Shown here: positions 1 to 11,507 of the stretch, piece after piece | Position numbering within the stretch: the first letter of the stretch is position 1 | Layout: each line of letters opens with the position of its first letter | DNA from: Lycorma delicatula | Lineage: Eukaryota; Arthropoda; Insecta; Hemiptera; Fulgoridae | Assembly (NCBI RefSeq): GCF_047948215.1 | Contig: NC_134455.1 | Coordinates: 295,963,647 to 296,027,646, forward strand | Length of the DNA stretch: 64,000 nt | Direction: 5' to 3' | Notes under the pieces: generated by a model | Databases searched by the model: none | The model's input: only the letters and a program-made list of their open reading frames with translations | Told to the model about the DNA's origin: nothing | Translations under genes and position numbers: made by a program

Positions 1-540
1 ATTAGATATTATGTAGAGATTTAATACAAGAATATATTTTTGAATAATTTAGGTGCCTAACAAATTGGATACAAATACTTTTTTAACAATAACAGTGGAT
101 ACGCTCAAGGCCATTATATCAATGTTGAATGTACATTTAATTATTAAAAAAATATATAAATACTGACTAAAATATACTTATCAAAAACTATTATATAACA
201 GGTATGTGCTCCACTATTTTTGAAATGTAAACTCTATTACCAGTATTCATATGGATCCCCTTTTGCATATTTCTTCTTTTCACCCAAATCTATTAAAAAA
301 GATTTACAAGGTTTGATGAAAAAATTTCCAAAATTTTTAATTTTCCCAGATTGTATAAGTCCAGTTGTTACATTTTTTGTATGTGTGTGTTTGTACACTT
401 GTCTCTTAACATATGATTACATTGGTAGCCATATTGGATGCTTAGTTTATTGTTGGCTGTAGAAAAGGTTACACGTGTTGTGGTATGGTTGGTGATTTTT
501 AACTTGTGGAAAAAGTAGAACAATGAATTTGCATTAATTA
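1..540. other. AT-rich sequence, nothing recognised
   Basis: No exon, repeat family or RNA gene could be recognised. Open frames here are short and of low-complexity composition. Confidence 0.5.
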
Positions 541-544
541 AATT

Positions 545-1095
545 AAATTTTGCTTTAAGAATGGAATAAAGGGCAGCACTGCATTGGAGATGTTGAATGA
601 AGCTTTTGGCGATTCTTCTCCTCTGAACAAAACAAGCATTTACAAGTGGTACAAAAGTTTCCAAGAGGGTTATGAAGACGTTGAAGATGATGAGGCCATG
701 GACATTGATGATGAGGCCATGGACATCCCAGCACATCAACATCCAATGATGTTGAAAAAGTGAAGAAATTAATTATGGGCATTCACCGAATCACTATCGC
801 AGAGTCAGTAAGGATTACAACCTGGAAGTTCTACACCATTTGCGTGAAACAATCCAAAGAAAACACCAGGATTTGTGATAAAACAATTCATAGCAATTGC
901 ACCACGATAATGCACCTGCTCACATTTCACTGCTTGTTCATAATTTTTGGCCAAAAGTAACATTGTTATGATGCCTCAACCTCCATATTCACCAGACATG
1001 GTCTCCTGTGTTGTCTATTCCCCAAGCTGAAAAGAATCATGAAAGAAGATTTTGCTGACCCTGAAGAAGATCCTGGACCCATAAAAAGAAAGGTT
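545..1095 (+). pseudogene. mariner-family transposase relic
   Basis: Translated pieces match the mariner transposase order. First comes an N-terminal helix-turn-helix part (ALEMLNEAFGDSSPLNKTSI, then YKWYKSFQEGYEDVEDDEA near 600-700). Further on are a piece of the catalytic core (LHHDNAPAHISLLVHNFW near 898-955) and the hallmark MMPQPPYSPDM near 969-1000. The pieces lie in different frames, the middle of the protein is missing, and a 15-nt stretch (GATGAGGCCATGGAC) is repeated near 690-725. It is therefore a dead copy. No terminal inverted repeats were found. The R1-like LINE begins immediately downstream. Family membership is clear from the motifs; the subfamily is not determined. Confidence 0.85.
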
Positions 1096-1138
1096 TCAGA
1101 TTTCCCCGGTCACAAAAACAAGGGACCATGGAGTCATC

Positions 1139-1617
1139 TTGGAGATTGTTAATGAGCAGCAGGCAAAGCGGCTACTGGAGGCCGACATTGTTAGAAAGAA
1201 CGGGCTAAGGGCTCAGTTGCTGGCCGAGCAGAGGCCACAAATATTAGTCTACAATTTTCCAAGGGCAACGAGGGTAGAGAAGCCTGAGATTCTCAGGGCT
1301 ATACACAACAAAAATCCATGTTGGATGTGGCTATTGAGGACTTCCTCAAGGAGACCAGTTGGGCGGAAAGAGGCCCCAAAGAGCCACTGGATAATTGAGA
1401 CTTGCCAAAGATCCAGCAAATCTTGGAGGCCGGTGGCCAGCTGTTCCTTGGGTGGATCTCTTGCTGGTGCTTCAGATGTCAAGGCTTTGGTCACACCTCT
1501 TTCTACTGTAGAGCACAGTCAGAGATGTGTGGTCATTGCATCCTTGCTGGGCACAGTGCAGTTAACTGCCCTAATAAGGCCGGGCCTGCAAAGTGTGTGA
1601 TCCCTGTGCCTTGGTGA
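1139..1617 (+). pseudogene. LINE ORF1 (gag-like) with CCHC zinc knuckles
   Basis: The first frame reads MEIVNEQQAKRLLEAD... to about residue 60 and then goes out of frame. The neighbouring frame (1402-1617) carries the nucleic-acid binding knuckles CFRCQGFGHTSFYC and CGHCILAGHSAVNC. This is the paired C-x2-C-x4-H-x4/5-C pattern of R1 and Jockey ORF1 proteins, which coat the LINE RNA. The two frames together look like one broken ORF1. There is no complete reading frame and no natural start can be assigned. Confidence 0.75.
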
Positions 1618-2394
1618 AAGGCTGTGATGCCAGGCACCAGGTTGGGGGCAAACAATGCAGGTCACATGACATAGCCTGGACAAAGATCATGAACAATAAG
1701 GCATATGGTGATGCCTGAATTCGGGGAAGCCCTTGCGTCTGGGGCAGTTGAACCTGCATCATTCCCAGGCGGCCACCAATGAAGCCATGAGGATCCTTGA
1801 GTATGATCTCGAGGTCCTCTTGGTCCAGGAGTCCGTACATGGTCAGGAATAGGGTGGTTGGCTTATGCTTTCTGTTTTCAATCTCATGGGGGACAGCCGC
1901 TCTCTGCGATCGTGGTCGACTCTGTCTCGTTGGGTGTCTTCTGGATGCCCCAGTTTTCTGATGAGTGGTTAACCATTGTGCGAGTCACAAGGGGTACACT
2001 CAATATTGTACTGTTTCCAGATACTTCCAGCTGGATGGAGTATCAGTGACTTGTTGGCAAAGTTGGGGTAGATTCTAAACAATCTACCAGGAATCAGAGT
2101 GCTGGTTGCTCTTCATGCTAACTCCAAGTATTTCGCCTGGGGTTCACCACTCATCAACCCCAGAGGCGTGCTGGTCTTGCACAGTTCGTTGAAGCCAGGA
2201 ACCTCTACTTGCTTAATGAGGCAGAAGTATCGCCAATTTTCTCTTCCGAACTGGGGGAAAGTTACATCGACGTCTCCTTGGTGACTGGCGATCTGCTTAG
2301 GTGTACAAGGCCCGAGGCCATTGTTTGTGATCATAGGCTTATATTGATTATAGGCTGGGATTGACCAACTTGATCTGGATATATTATATTCTAA

Positions 2395-2989
2395 ATGCTG
2401 GCTGTCATAAGAGAGCCACTTGACAGGCTGTTCTCAGGGTGCCTAAGCTGGGGTTGCTTTCCGCCTTGTTGGAAAGTGGCTTTAGTGATGGTGCTCTTAA
2501 AATCAGGAAAGGATCCAAGTGAGGTCAGCAATTATCGACCCATCAACTTCTTGCCAGTAATCGGCAAGTTGGTTGTGGAATGGATCTGGGGAAACCTCGA
2601 TATGAACTCAAGGCCAGTATGGCTTCATGAAAGGGGTTGGCACCAACTATTGCATCTTAAATTCTCTTGCCAAGGTGGAAAGTGCCAACTGTAAATATGT
2701 TGTGACAGTTTTTATTAACATAGAGGCAGCATTTACTTCCTTGTGTAGGAGTTCTGTTCTGTATGAGTTGGAATGCTGCAATGTTCCCATAGCCCTGCAA
2801 GCTGTAGTACATGATCACACACTTCTTTTTAAGGATGAGCACCTAGTTGTGGAAAAGTCCGTTACCAGGGGAAGCCTGCAAGGCTTTGTTCTCGGTCCCT
2901 TGCTGTGGAACCTGGTATTCAACGGATTTTTGGGACTGATATTCCTGGAAGGGGTCACAACCCAGTCTTTCACCAATGTCTCCTGTTAG
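2395..2989 (+). pseudogene. LINE reverse transcriptase fragment (R1-like copy 1)
   Basis: Two overlapping frames carry RT motifs: LLKSGKDPSEVSNYRPINFL (fingers), FINIEAAFTSL (an altered first catalytic block) and VTRGSLQGFVLGPLLWN (the RT 4 block). Where the catalytic FADD would be, the sequence reads SFTNVSC, so the active site is lost. The copy at 36772-37167 keeps FADD in the same place. Several substitutions and a frameshift near 2650 show decay. Confidence 0.85.
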
Positions 2990-3693
2990 TTCATGGTAAC
3001 TCATGACTGCAGCTAGAAGACCAAGCGCAGGCGGCTTTGTCAACCACAGAGGGCTGGATGGACATTCAAAATTTAAAGATTTCTGTGCCCAAGACGAAGT
3101 TAATGCTTCTCAAGGGTGCAGAAAAATTATCATAGGCGTAACCCCAGTATTAAGTATAAAGGCTGTGTAATCAATTGAGTTAGAATTTGTACCTAGTTGT
3201 TTTGTTTGATGAAAAGTTGCTATTTAGCAACCACATTAGGCAAGTAGCGGCAGATGCAGTCTCTGTGATGCACAAGCTTAGGAGGATTGCTTGAAAAGGT
3301 TAAGGCTGACTGGCCATCATTTGTACATGGTGTATTGAGGTGTCTTCGAAACTATGACCTCTTACCTCCTATGAGGCTACCACTGTTTTGGGAAAGGCTC
3401 TCCCAATTGATTTAGTGGTGAAAGTTCAGGCGGGCATGTGGAAATTGTGAAGAGGCAGGGAGGTATTTGGGATGCAGTTTCAAGCCGGGCGTGTACCGGA
3501 GCAGAACAGTGATCTCAGTGCGCTGGTTCTAAATTTCAAACAGTTGCCTACCTCCTGCCTGCAGAGGAGGCTTTACAGCCTCGTGATGGAAGAATGGCAT
3601 GCCACGTCTAAGGGAAGGTCCTTGTATGGATTTACATAGGATCTGTGGGGATGGTATGCCTCTTATTCATTTTTAAGGGCAACAGGAGCCTGA

Positions 3694-3930
3694 GTGCTCT
3701 CCAACCATGTAAATTTAAACCAATATTTGTTTTGGTTTCGGTTTCGCCTGGCAGCTGATGAGCTGTGCATCTGCGGGGAGGTCCAGTCGAACAAACACGT
3801 GATGTTCAACTGCCCAGCTCTTGGCGGTGGGGGGGTCAGAACTCAGGCCACCCTTGAACGTAGAGGTCAAGGAGAAAATTGGCCATTCACAAGCGGCGAG
3901 TCAATGTGGCAAGAGCCATATTGTTGAACT
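3694..3930 (+). pseudogene. LINE C-terminal Cys/His domain (R1-like copy 1)
   Basis: The frame contains LCICGEVQSNKHVMFNCPAL, a Cys-x-Cys ... His ... Cys cluster typical of the end of R1-type LINE ORF2. It is nearly the same as the segment at about 35800-35880 on the opposite strand in the second copy. It confirms that the element keeps its 3' coding end. It is frameshifted after the run of G near 3825. Confidence 0.7.
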
Positions 3931-4389
3931 GTGTGGGAATTCCTTCATGCGGTTGCTTCATTCAACTGACATCTGTAGTTTACTTAAAGGAAAAGAATCC
4001 TACTGCGCTGCTTTAGGAAGCTAACCAAGAGATATGGCTGGCTACCAGCCAGATTAAGGCTCCAAGCACTTTAATGGTGAACAGGTACAGTTAGCATTCA
4101 GCTGGCCTAGGCATGGAAGCAAATTGCTGTCTTTGACGGGATAAATTAATTATTGATAGTCATATATGTTTTAGTAGTTGACAGAGTGCGCCTACCCATT
4201 TTAGTGATATATGACAAGTAGGCGGTGGGACATGCAAGCAATTGTTGTATGGTACTATGCTTATTCTGCTCACACTATTAGGTTAGCTCTAGGAGCTAGT
4301 TAAGGCACTGGTTGCTAAACTGTTTCCTGGCTCAGTAGCCATTTGTTGCACACACATTCAGTCTTATGCCTTAGGGTGACCAAATGGGC

Positions 4390-5640
4390 TGGTGGTGAAA
4401 GAAATGTTAAGTAAACCAACATTGAAGAGATAACATCGAATTACTGAAGGAGCTAAACACCATACCATAAATTGCATTTCAGAGGTCCTTCAAAGACTGG
4501 ATAAAATACTGGCACAAATATATTTTATCTAAAAAATAGTAATTTGAAGATGAAAAATAAAAGTATTGATGAATGAATAAAAATTTTTTGAGAAACTGAA
4601 ATTCCACATATTTTATTTTTTTATCAAACTTCATGCAACAGATAGCTATAAAAACAATTTTTTTTTATGTTCAAATTCTGTTATAAATTAATAGTATTTT
4701 ATTTTCTTGATTAATTTCCACATACTTCTTATTTGCCTGATCTCAGCATTTAATATTGGCACATTATACTTGTTATAATGCTGGTTGGAATGCAACTTCT
4801 TTATGGATGAAAATCGCTTTCTGGTGATTTAAACACTAGCACTCAAAGTAATGTCAGGAGACAACTGTTATCATGGAGCCTTGTAAAAAAATTTAGAAAT
4901 AAATCCTCAATTTTGATTCAAAAAAGAAATTATATTATCTTGCCTTATTGGTAGTTTGTAATACACTTCCATTTCTTGGACTCTTGTTCTCATTAGGTAA
5001 TTATTTGAGACTCCCATGCCTCATTGCCAGTGATGCAATTCCTCAAAAGTTTTTGAGTTTACAGTACAAACCAAATCATCTCTTATTTACACACAGTTAG
5101 GTACACTTTCTTTTTATTATTTATTGAACTGCTTCACGTATTTTCTTGATATTCCATTAGTAATATGTTTGACCGACCATACAGTTCACTTGCTTTTCAA
5201 TAAATATCAATTTATTTTATACATTTAAAAATATAATAAATTTCACAGTTGAAGGTTTTTTTTTTTATTAACTGTATCATTTTAAAAATAGAGAATGTGT
5301 ATCTTACTTTCCCTTATATGGCATACTTAACCCTAAAGTTGTATTTTGGGAACTTTTCTCATTTAGCTTTCGAATTTATGCATGTTTATAGACGTACTAT
5401 CAGGAGGTATCACACATTTGACAACATACATCCTGTATATATCAAAAGTTGCATTAGGTATACAGGAGGATTTCTTTATTTATTAAAAACCACAGATGCT
5501 GTATATTAGTTAATCAAATGGCCTGTCATTGTGATACCCATCAAATTGTTTATGTGATGAAGATATGATTAGTGATATGTTTATGCAAGAGACTAGGTGA
5601 TGAAAGAAAATATATGGAGAGTGAGGCTCAAAATTGACAA
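4390..5640. other. AT-rich sequence, nothing recognised
   Basis: Homopolymer-rich AT sequence. The longest open frame (5249-5509, +) has no recognisable motif and a composition expected by chance. No exon or repeat family was identified. Confidence 0.5.
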
Positions 5641-5950
5641 CCTTGTTTGTTTATAAGGCAACTATGGTGACCACTACAAGACCTGGTGGGAGTGCCCTAC
5701 ACAGGGTGCTCTCACTAGAGGCATTGGCGTCGAGACCAAGTCCCAGCTTCTGAGTTTCAGGAACAACATAGTCGGGCTTGGATACCCCGCCCTTAGAAAT
5801 TAGAGGCAGGCAATGAAAAGATCTAACCAGCAGGCTGACCTGTCATACTAGACTTATGGCCAGCAGACGGGACGGTCCGTTTGAGTAGACAACCCCCTGG
5901 ACTGTGCTTTGTTGTGGATCCAGCCCAGTGGGTAGGGTGAAAAAAAAAAT
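5640..5950 (+). repeat. GC-richer, A-tailed retroelement-like fragment
   Basis: About 300 bp clearly richer in G and C than either side, ending in a run of A at about 5939-5950. That is how a SINE or a LINE 3' fragment looks. No RNA polymerase III A and B boxes or coding motif could be read, so the class is open. Confidence 0.4.
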
Positions 5951-6830
5951 ACCTGTTTGTTGTTAAATTATGAGTTGGTACTTCCGAACAATAAGGTTGG
6001 TATGGCTTAACATTTCATAATTTCTGTGCTCTAAATAGTTTCTTGAAATTTTACATGAAATAATTACGTATTATTTTAATTAATTAATAAAAAGTGCAGG
6101 TGCCCTGGCCATAGATCGAGGTGTATGTTAAAATAAACTCTGGTCTATGAGTTTTGTTTATTTTTTAAAAGCGTGTGTAGAATCATTTCTTAAGGATGAA
6201 AAAATACTTTCTTTCATCTTGAAAGTAAGTAGAGACCTAAATTATTTTTTCTGAAAAAAAATTGGTTTAATCAGATATTTAATGTTTTTGTAACACTATA
6301 AAAAAATTAACCTAGGGACAAGAACTTTTTTTTATCATTGGTTAATTCAAAAGTGAATTAGATGAATAGTCAAAAGCTGTTTTATTTCCTGAATGCAAAC
6401 CTGGGCTGCTAAATTATATTTTTATATAAAGAAGTTGTCAGAAATAGAATTCACTAATATTTTAACAAAAGGACTTTTATTACCCTGATGTTTATTTTTT
6501 ACTTGTAACAGGTATCTGATTATAATGTGATTTTAATAAAGGAAAGGTAGCATAAAATAGCAATTTTTATTTTGGTAGGCACTTTCTTATTTTTGCTTTA
6601 AAAAACGAGAGATTTAAAAATGGCATCCTACAGACACTGATAAAGCAGTTCTTGTGTTTAATTAATTTTCAGGGCTTTGTAGCATTATTGGACGTATACT
6701 GCTATATGTACATATACTCTGTGTAAAAGTATTAGACAATCTAAGAAATGCCAATTAGTTCTTAGATTTTATAAGAGAAGATCCTGAAATTCACCAACCT
6801 GCAGTAGATAGGAGCAACAATTGTATGTAT
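5951..6830. other. AT-rich sequence, nothing recognised
   Basis: AT-rich, with no recognisable exon, repeat or RNA gene. Confidence 0.5.
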
Positions 6831-6839
6831 TAAAGTTGG

Positions 6840-7300
6840 TTGGTATATACAAGCAGCTAACGAATGGACCGAACAGCTCCTAGGGTAAAGAGCTCTGCTC
6901 TTACAAGTACCGATGGCCTTTTCAAAGGGCAGATAAGCAGTAGGAGTTTGGGGCAGCCTCAGGGGTGACAGATCGCCCCCAAAGAAAGAAGAAATTTCTA
7001 TAAGAAGTCAAAGGCATTAGGATGCAGAAGGCAAAATGGAGTACCACTGTATTACTTTTTCCTAGTCAGGCACAATGGTTATGTCTTCTTTTGTCAAGTA
7101 TTCTGGAAGTAAAATGATTTCCCATTCAGATCTCCAGGGGAAGCAGCAGCAGCAGGAGTGTAATAGAAAAGACAAAGCAATGAGAATAAGTGCATAGAAT
7201 GTGAGAACATTATTGTCGTCAGGTAAGTTGAAAAAGAATAGAGATAAAAATAAATAAAATGGATGTAGTAAGGATAAGTGAGGTTAGATGGGAGGAAAGA
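6840..7300 (+). mobile_element. RTE-like LINE family B, 5' part (interrupted)
   Basis: At about 7185-7300 the translation reads NVRTLLSSGKL and, after frame changes, ends in SEVRW. This is the start of the AP endonuclease domain of RTE-type LINEs. The reading continues in the same domain only after 9491 (GEVTLYYSGIEKGKNVVGI), so the intervening 2.2 kb was inserted later. Upstream, 6840-7185 is probably the 5' leader of the same element. Frames are broken throughout. Confidence 0.7.
7292..7300 (+). repeat. target-site duplication, left copy (GAGGAAAGA)
   Basis: The nine bases GAGGAAAGA occur here and again at 9491-9499, exactly where the reading of LINE B stops and resumes. This is the expected footprint of target-primed reverse transcription for the nested element between them. 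Confidence 0.75.
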
Positions 7301-7309
7301 TTCCAGGAG

Positions 7310-8415
7310 ATGCACAGGTGGTCGCATACGCCGACGATCTAGCCCTGTTGGTATCAGAACGCACCGAGGACTTGGTGGAGAGGACCGCCAAAGACGCAGT
7401 GGAGAGAATAAGTGCATGGCTTCGGGAAAGGAGCTTACAACTAACCCCACATAAGTATGTGGTGGTGACCCTTGGCGGGTTGACAGAAGCTGCGGAGGAT
7501 GGAAGTTCATGTGGACGGCCATACGCTTCAAGACACCAGAGGTGCTAAATACCTAGGCGTATGGCTGGGCAAATCAAGAAGCTTCACCCGCCTTGTTAAA
7601 GAAGTGACTGAAAGCGGAGAAGGTACTGACAGACTTGGGGAAGATAATGGCAGCAAAGACGGGACCATGGGCAAGTAGAAGAAAGGTGATAATGTCCGTG
7701 GCCACCTCCATCATGTTGTACGCAGTCCCGATATGGTGTGATGTGCTGGGAGTGAAGCGTAATGTTACAAGGATGGCTTCCCTACAGCGCCACGCAAACA
7801 TACGAATTATCTCTGCCTATCAGACCATATTGGGTGTAGCGGCAGAGGTGATCGCTGGAGTTCCACCTATCCACCTCCAAGCGCTGGAACTCAAACAAAT
7901 TTATGACGGTATGTCGAAAGCGGCGGCTAGGAAGAAGAGAACAGATGAGTGGCAGGCGGAATGGATGGGAACGGAAAAGGGAGCCTGGACTAGGAGGCTA
8001 ATCCCACGTCTTGCGCCATGGCTCAGGAGGGGGTTCGGGGAAGTGAATCACCCAACTCCTCTCAGGGCACACGGCCTTTGGCTCCTATGTGTTTCCCTTC
8101 AGAAGACGAGCCACACCAACATGTATCTACTGTCAAGTGGAGGATACTCCGGAACACGTAATTTTTTACTGTAGAAGATGGGAAGGAGTAAGGAGACTCC
8201 TGTGACTATCATGGGTTACCCCTGATAACTTAGTAAATTACATGTTCCGGGTGAAGACAGCAATGGGCAGAGGTTGCATCACTGGCCTCCCGCATCTTAA
8301 CTACGAAAGTGAGAGAGGCAGAACTACGGTGAGGAGACTGACGGGCAGAACATCTGACTGCAAGACAACCATCAAGTCTCCCAGGTACTCGGAGAAGGAA
8401 ATTTGTAAATACGTA
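7310..8415 (+). pseudogene. R1-type reverse transcriptase, C-terminal half
   Basis: Frame one (7288-7548) has the catalytic YADD in VVAYADDLALLV, followed by the amphipathic segment SAWLRERSLQLTPHK. After a frameshift near 7545, frame two (7635-8174) continues with SIMLYAVPIWCDVL, GVPPIHLQALELKQIYDG and WTRRLIPRLAPWL. The terminal finger CQVEDTPEHVIFYCRRW follows in another frame at about 8130-8180. This order is that of R1-clade ORF2 proteins downstream of the RT active site. At least two frameshifts make it a pseudogene. Confidence 0.88.
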
Positions 8416-9001
8416 GATTAACTTGTAATTGACTTTGTCCATGTGTATTTTATAGTTTTGTATATTAATTCTTGTAACATATCATCTTGTAACTTGTATG
8501 TTTATTGGATCTACTACTGTTTGTATTGTGTATAAAAATGTACTGTCGCATTTTGGGGAAATGAAGCTCTGTAAACTGGGAAAAAGGACCCCTATACTTT
8601 GTTAAGAAATGTATATATTTTGCCGTATCTTGTTGGGCACTTTCTATCACGTTACTTGTGTTATTGTTATGTTTAGTTTAAGATTGGGTAATATATGCGT
8701 TTTTAGATTTGTTATAATTTTAAGGATCCTATCCATTTTGTTAATATGACCTACTAATAAAGCTGTATAATTGTAAATATGTGTAATAAATTTAATGTGT
8801 TTAATAATTGTATTTCATCCTTTTTGTAATGTTAAGTGACTTGGTTGTACGTATACTGAATTGTGTTGGTAAATAAATCTTGCTACACATGTAAGTGAGG
8901 TGCTATACCTCATCTCACTGAAGGGCAATGACATATATGTTCGACTGACTGGAGCTAATGAAAGTATACTGTGTGGATGTCAAACTCCACTAATGTGAAT
9001 T

Positions 9002-9035
9002 TAAAAATAAATAAATAAATAATAAAAAAAAAAAA
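9002..9035 (+). repeat. A-rich tract inside the nested LINE
   Basis: An A-rich run with AAAT units and a final poly(A) stretch. It sits between an AT-rich part (8416-9001) and a GC-richer part (9036-9480) of the insert. It may be an old tail of a separate insertion or simply part of the LINE 3' UTR. Confidence 0.6.
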
Positions 9036-9272
9036 TTCGAGGGGAACTGACAAAAAAGATTCTGTCGCCAGGGGGTCGAATCGTGGACACATGCAGGGTC
9101 AGGGAGGCAGTCTCTGTACTGAGGGTGTTCAGGTCCAACAGATGGCTGGATCAGGACGTTCTGATGATGCATTGAGGATCCTCAAGGTTTTTGAGGTGGG
9201 CACGTGATTCAGGGGGGTATGCGTGGGGTGCATACCCAGGCCCAGAATAAGTTATAGTAAAGGGAAGGGTCT

Positions 9273-9313
9273 GGTTGCCATGGTGACTCTTGGGGAGAGT
9301 CACCATGGCAACC
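9273..9313 (+). repeat. perfect 18-bp inverted repeat in LINE 3' region
   Basis: The arm GGTTGCCATGGTGACTCT at 9273-9290 is followed by the loop TGGGG and an exact reverse complement at 9296-9313. Stable hairpins in LINE 3' UTRs can act as recognition sites for the element's own RT. That role is inferred here. Confidence 0.85.
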
Positions 9314-9490
9314 TGAAGGGATGTCGTAATGTCTTAATGATCCAAGAGCGACCCTGTCTGGAAATCAGCTTCAAGCTGCACAAAGGGGGGGGCTAGTCTT
9401 CAGCCACGTCACTTGGGACCGACCGAAGTAACGTCTTCTAGGCGGTTACCAGTTGCTCTTAAGTGGTAATAAAATTTAAAAAAATAGAGA

Positions 9491-9499
9491 GAGGAAAGA
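9491..9499 (+). repeat. target-site duplication, right copy (GAGGAAAGA)
   Basis: This is the second copy of the nine bases at 7292-7300. LINE B coding sequence resumes directly after it. Confidence 0.75.
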
Positions 9500-11156
9500 G
9501 GAGTGTTGAGAAGTGGTGAAGTTACCTTATATTACTCAGGAATTGAAAAAGGAAAAAACGTAGTTGGAATAGCTGTAAAAAATAATATAAAATATAGAGT
9601 ACAAAAAGTAATTTCTCTGGATTGTAGAGCTTGAAGAGTTATATTGCTGCCAAAAGATCTAGTAATAGTTAGCCATACATGCCACTATCAGTGTATAAGG
9701 ATGAAGAAATTGAAAAGATGTACAGTAAACATTGAGAAGTTAGAAGATGAACAAAATTGCTGTAAAATAATTTTGGGGGACTGGAATGCAGTGTTGGGGA
9801 AAAAGCAAAGATGGAAAGACAGTGGATAAGTTTATATTTGGGAAAATGAAATCAAAGAGCAGATATACTGGTTGAACTTTACCAAGAGAGGGATTTTTTC
9901 ATTATGAATATGTTTTTTAACAATAATTAAGAAGATACATAACAAGACCAACAGATGGATCTACTTTTTGGTTGAAAATACAGGAATGATATTAAGAAAG
10001 CAAATGGACTTCCAGGAGCAAACAAAGGAAGTGATCATATTCTGTTAATGATAGAAATGAAATTAAGATTAAAAAGAATCCAAACTGCAATGAAGGTAAA
10101 GAAACAGAATATAGAGGAGCTAGAGGATATAGGGAGAATAAATGTATGAAATGCTGACAAAGTCAGTTATTCAAGGTAAAAGGGAAAATGAACCAGCAGA
10201 GGAAATGTGGTCAAGGATAAAATCATCTATAAGATAAGATGCAGATAAAGGAATTCGTTTCTATAAAGGCACCCGAGCAAAGAAACCTTGAATGTCACAA
10301 GAAATGATACGAAAAATGAAAGAAAGAAGAAAATATAAAAATAAAGGAGAATACAACAGAGCAGTCCATCAAAATTGAATAACAAATTAAAGAGAGAAAA
10401 ACATAAATCTAGGAAAAGGTGGCTAAAAGAAAAAGAAGTATGACATGTTTTACAAAGAAAACACAATATGAGAGAAGAAATCCTACTTATAAAATGAGAG
10501 AAATTGAGAGGATTGTAAAGGCGTTTATAAAGCTGAGATAAAGAAACTATGGGAAAATATATGGCTTTTATGTTGGGAGAAGGGAATGTGAAACATGGGA
10601 AGCTGAGGTGGTAGAAGTTATGGAAGAGGAGAAAGGCCCACCAATTTTGAGATCTGAAATTATACAAGATATTAAAGACATAAAGAACAGGAAAGCAACA
10701 GGAGTAGATGAATTTCAATATAACTTTAAATGTTTAGAAGATGAAGGAATAGATGAAATACTCTCAATGTGAAATGCAATTTATGATACTGGAGTATAGA
10801 CAGAAAATTTTTTAAAACCATAATTATACAGGTATCTAAAAAGGTTGGAATCAAAAAATACGAAAAACAAAACTATCAGCTTGATATCACATACTGCGAA
10901 AGTAATGCTAATATTTATGAATAGTAGGTTGATTACAAAAATGGAAGAGAATACTGAGAAATAACAGTTTGAATTCAGAAAAGGAATAAGAGAAGCTGTA
11001 GGAGTGATCAGAATGACTGGAAAGAGATGCTTTAAAAAAGGAAAAGGATTGACTTTTTAGCGATATGGAAACAAAATTCTGTGGGAAACGTTATTTGAAA
11101 GTCTGAAAGAAAAGAGAGTTGATTGGAAAGATAGGAGACGGATCAGAGAGTTATAT

Positions 11157-11507
11157 ATGAAGCAAAAAGCAGTTATCAAAATTAATGAGAATTATCACAG
11201 ATTGGTTAGAATTAGGCAGAGGAGGCAAGGCTGCTGTTTATCACAAACACTGTTCGCTCTTTATGTTGAGGAAATTTTAAAAGAAATATTGGAAGGCCAA
11301 AAAAGAGTAAGCACAGATGGAAGAAATATAAATTATATCAGATTTGCTGACAATCTGCTGATTGTAGCTAAAGCCAGTCAATCATTACAAGGAATGATAG
11401 AAGGATTGGATATAAGGATGAAGAAATATGGGATGAAAATAAATGTGAGGAAAACAAAAATTATTAAGGGACGATGTGGATGTTGTAACAGCAGAGGGAA
11501 AAATTGA
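11157..11507 (+). pseudogene. reverse transcriptase fragment of LINE B
   Basis: A 116-residue frame begins at the ELYMKQKAVIKI segment. It continues through the RT 4 block (RRQGCCLSQTLFALYVEEIL), the catalytic region IRFADNLLIV and the KINVRKTK thumb segment. The second catalytic aspartate of FADD is replaced by Asn, so the enzyme would be dead even if expressed. Confidence 0.85.

Larger units (their letters stand above)
1125..4370 (+). mobile_element. R1-like non-LTR retrotransposon, decayed copy 1
   Basis: This is a GC-richer block in an AT-rich setting. It carries, in order, a gag-like ORF1 with CCHC knuckles (about 1140-1620), the start of an AP-type endonuclease (LNLHHSQAATNEAMRILEYD, about 1738-1800), a reverse transcriptase (about 2395-2990) and a C-terminal cysteine/histidine segment (about 3690-3900). 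Frameshifts and stops separate all of these. The same element occurs on the other strand at 35285-37600, and the shared 3' part lets the 3' end be placed near 4370. No target-site duplication was found. The gag knuckles plus the endonuclease and RT style place it in the R1/Jockey group; R1-like is the best fit. It cannot move on its own. Confidence 0.82.
7301..9490 (+). mobile_element. R1-clade LINE, 5'-truncated, nested in LINE B
   Basis: A 2190-bp insert bounded by the 9-bp duplication GAGGAAAGA. It starts inside the RT palm (VVAYADDLALLV), so the 5' part was never copied. It runs through the thumb and C-terminal domain to about 8415, and its last 10-20 bases are A-rich (9469-9484). It contains an internal A-rich tract at 9002-9035 and a GC-richer 3' region with a perfect hairpin at 9273-9313. 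The protein style (IAGVPPIHLQALELKQIYDG, EDTPEHVIFYC) is R1 clade, a different subfamily from the copies at 1.1-4.4 kb and 35.3-37.6 kb. It is inactive because it is truncated and frameshifted. Confidence 0.82.

Noticed and set aside
7094..7531. 145-residue open frame on -
   Set aside because: It crosses the insertion border of the nested LINE and is antisense to two different LINE coding regions.
10227..10718. 163-residue open frame on -
   Set aside because: It lies exactly antisense to decayed LINE B coding sequence and is a Phe/Leu/Ser-rich shadow of an A-rich sense strand.
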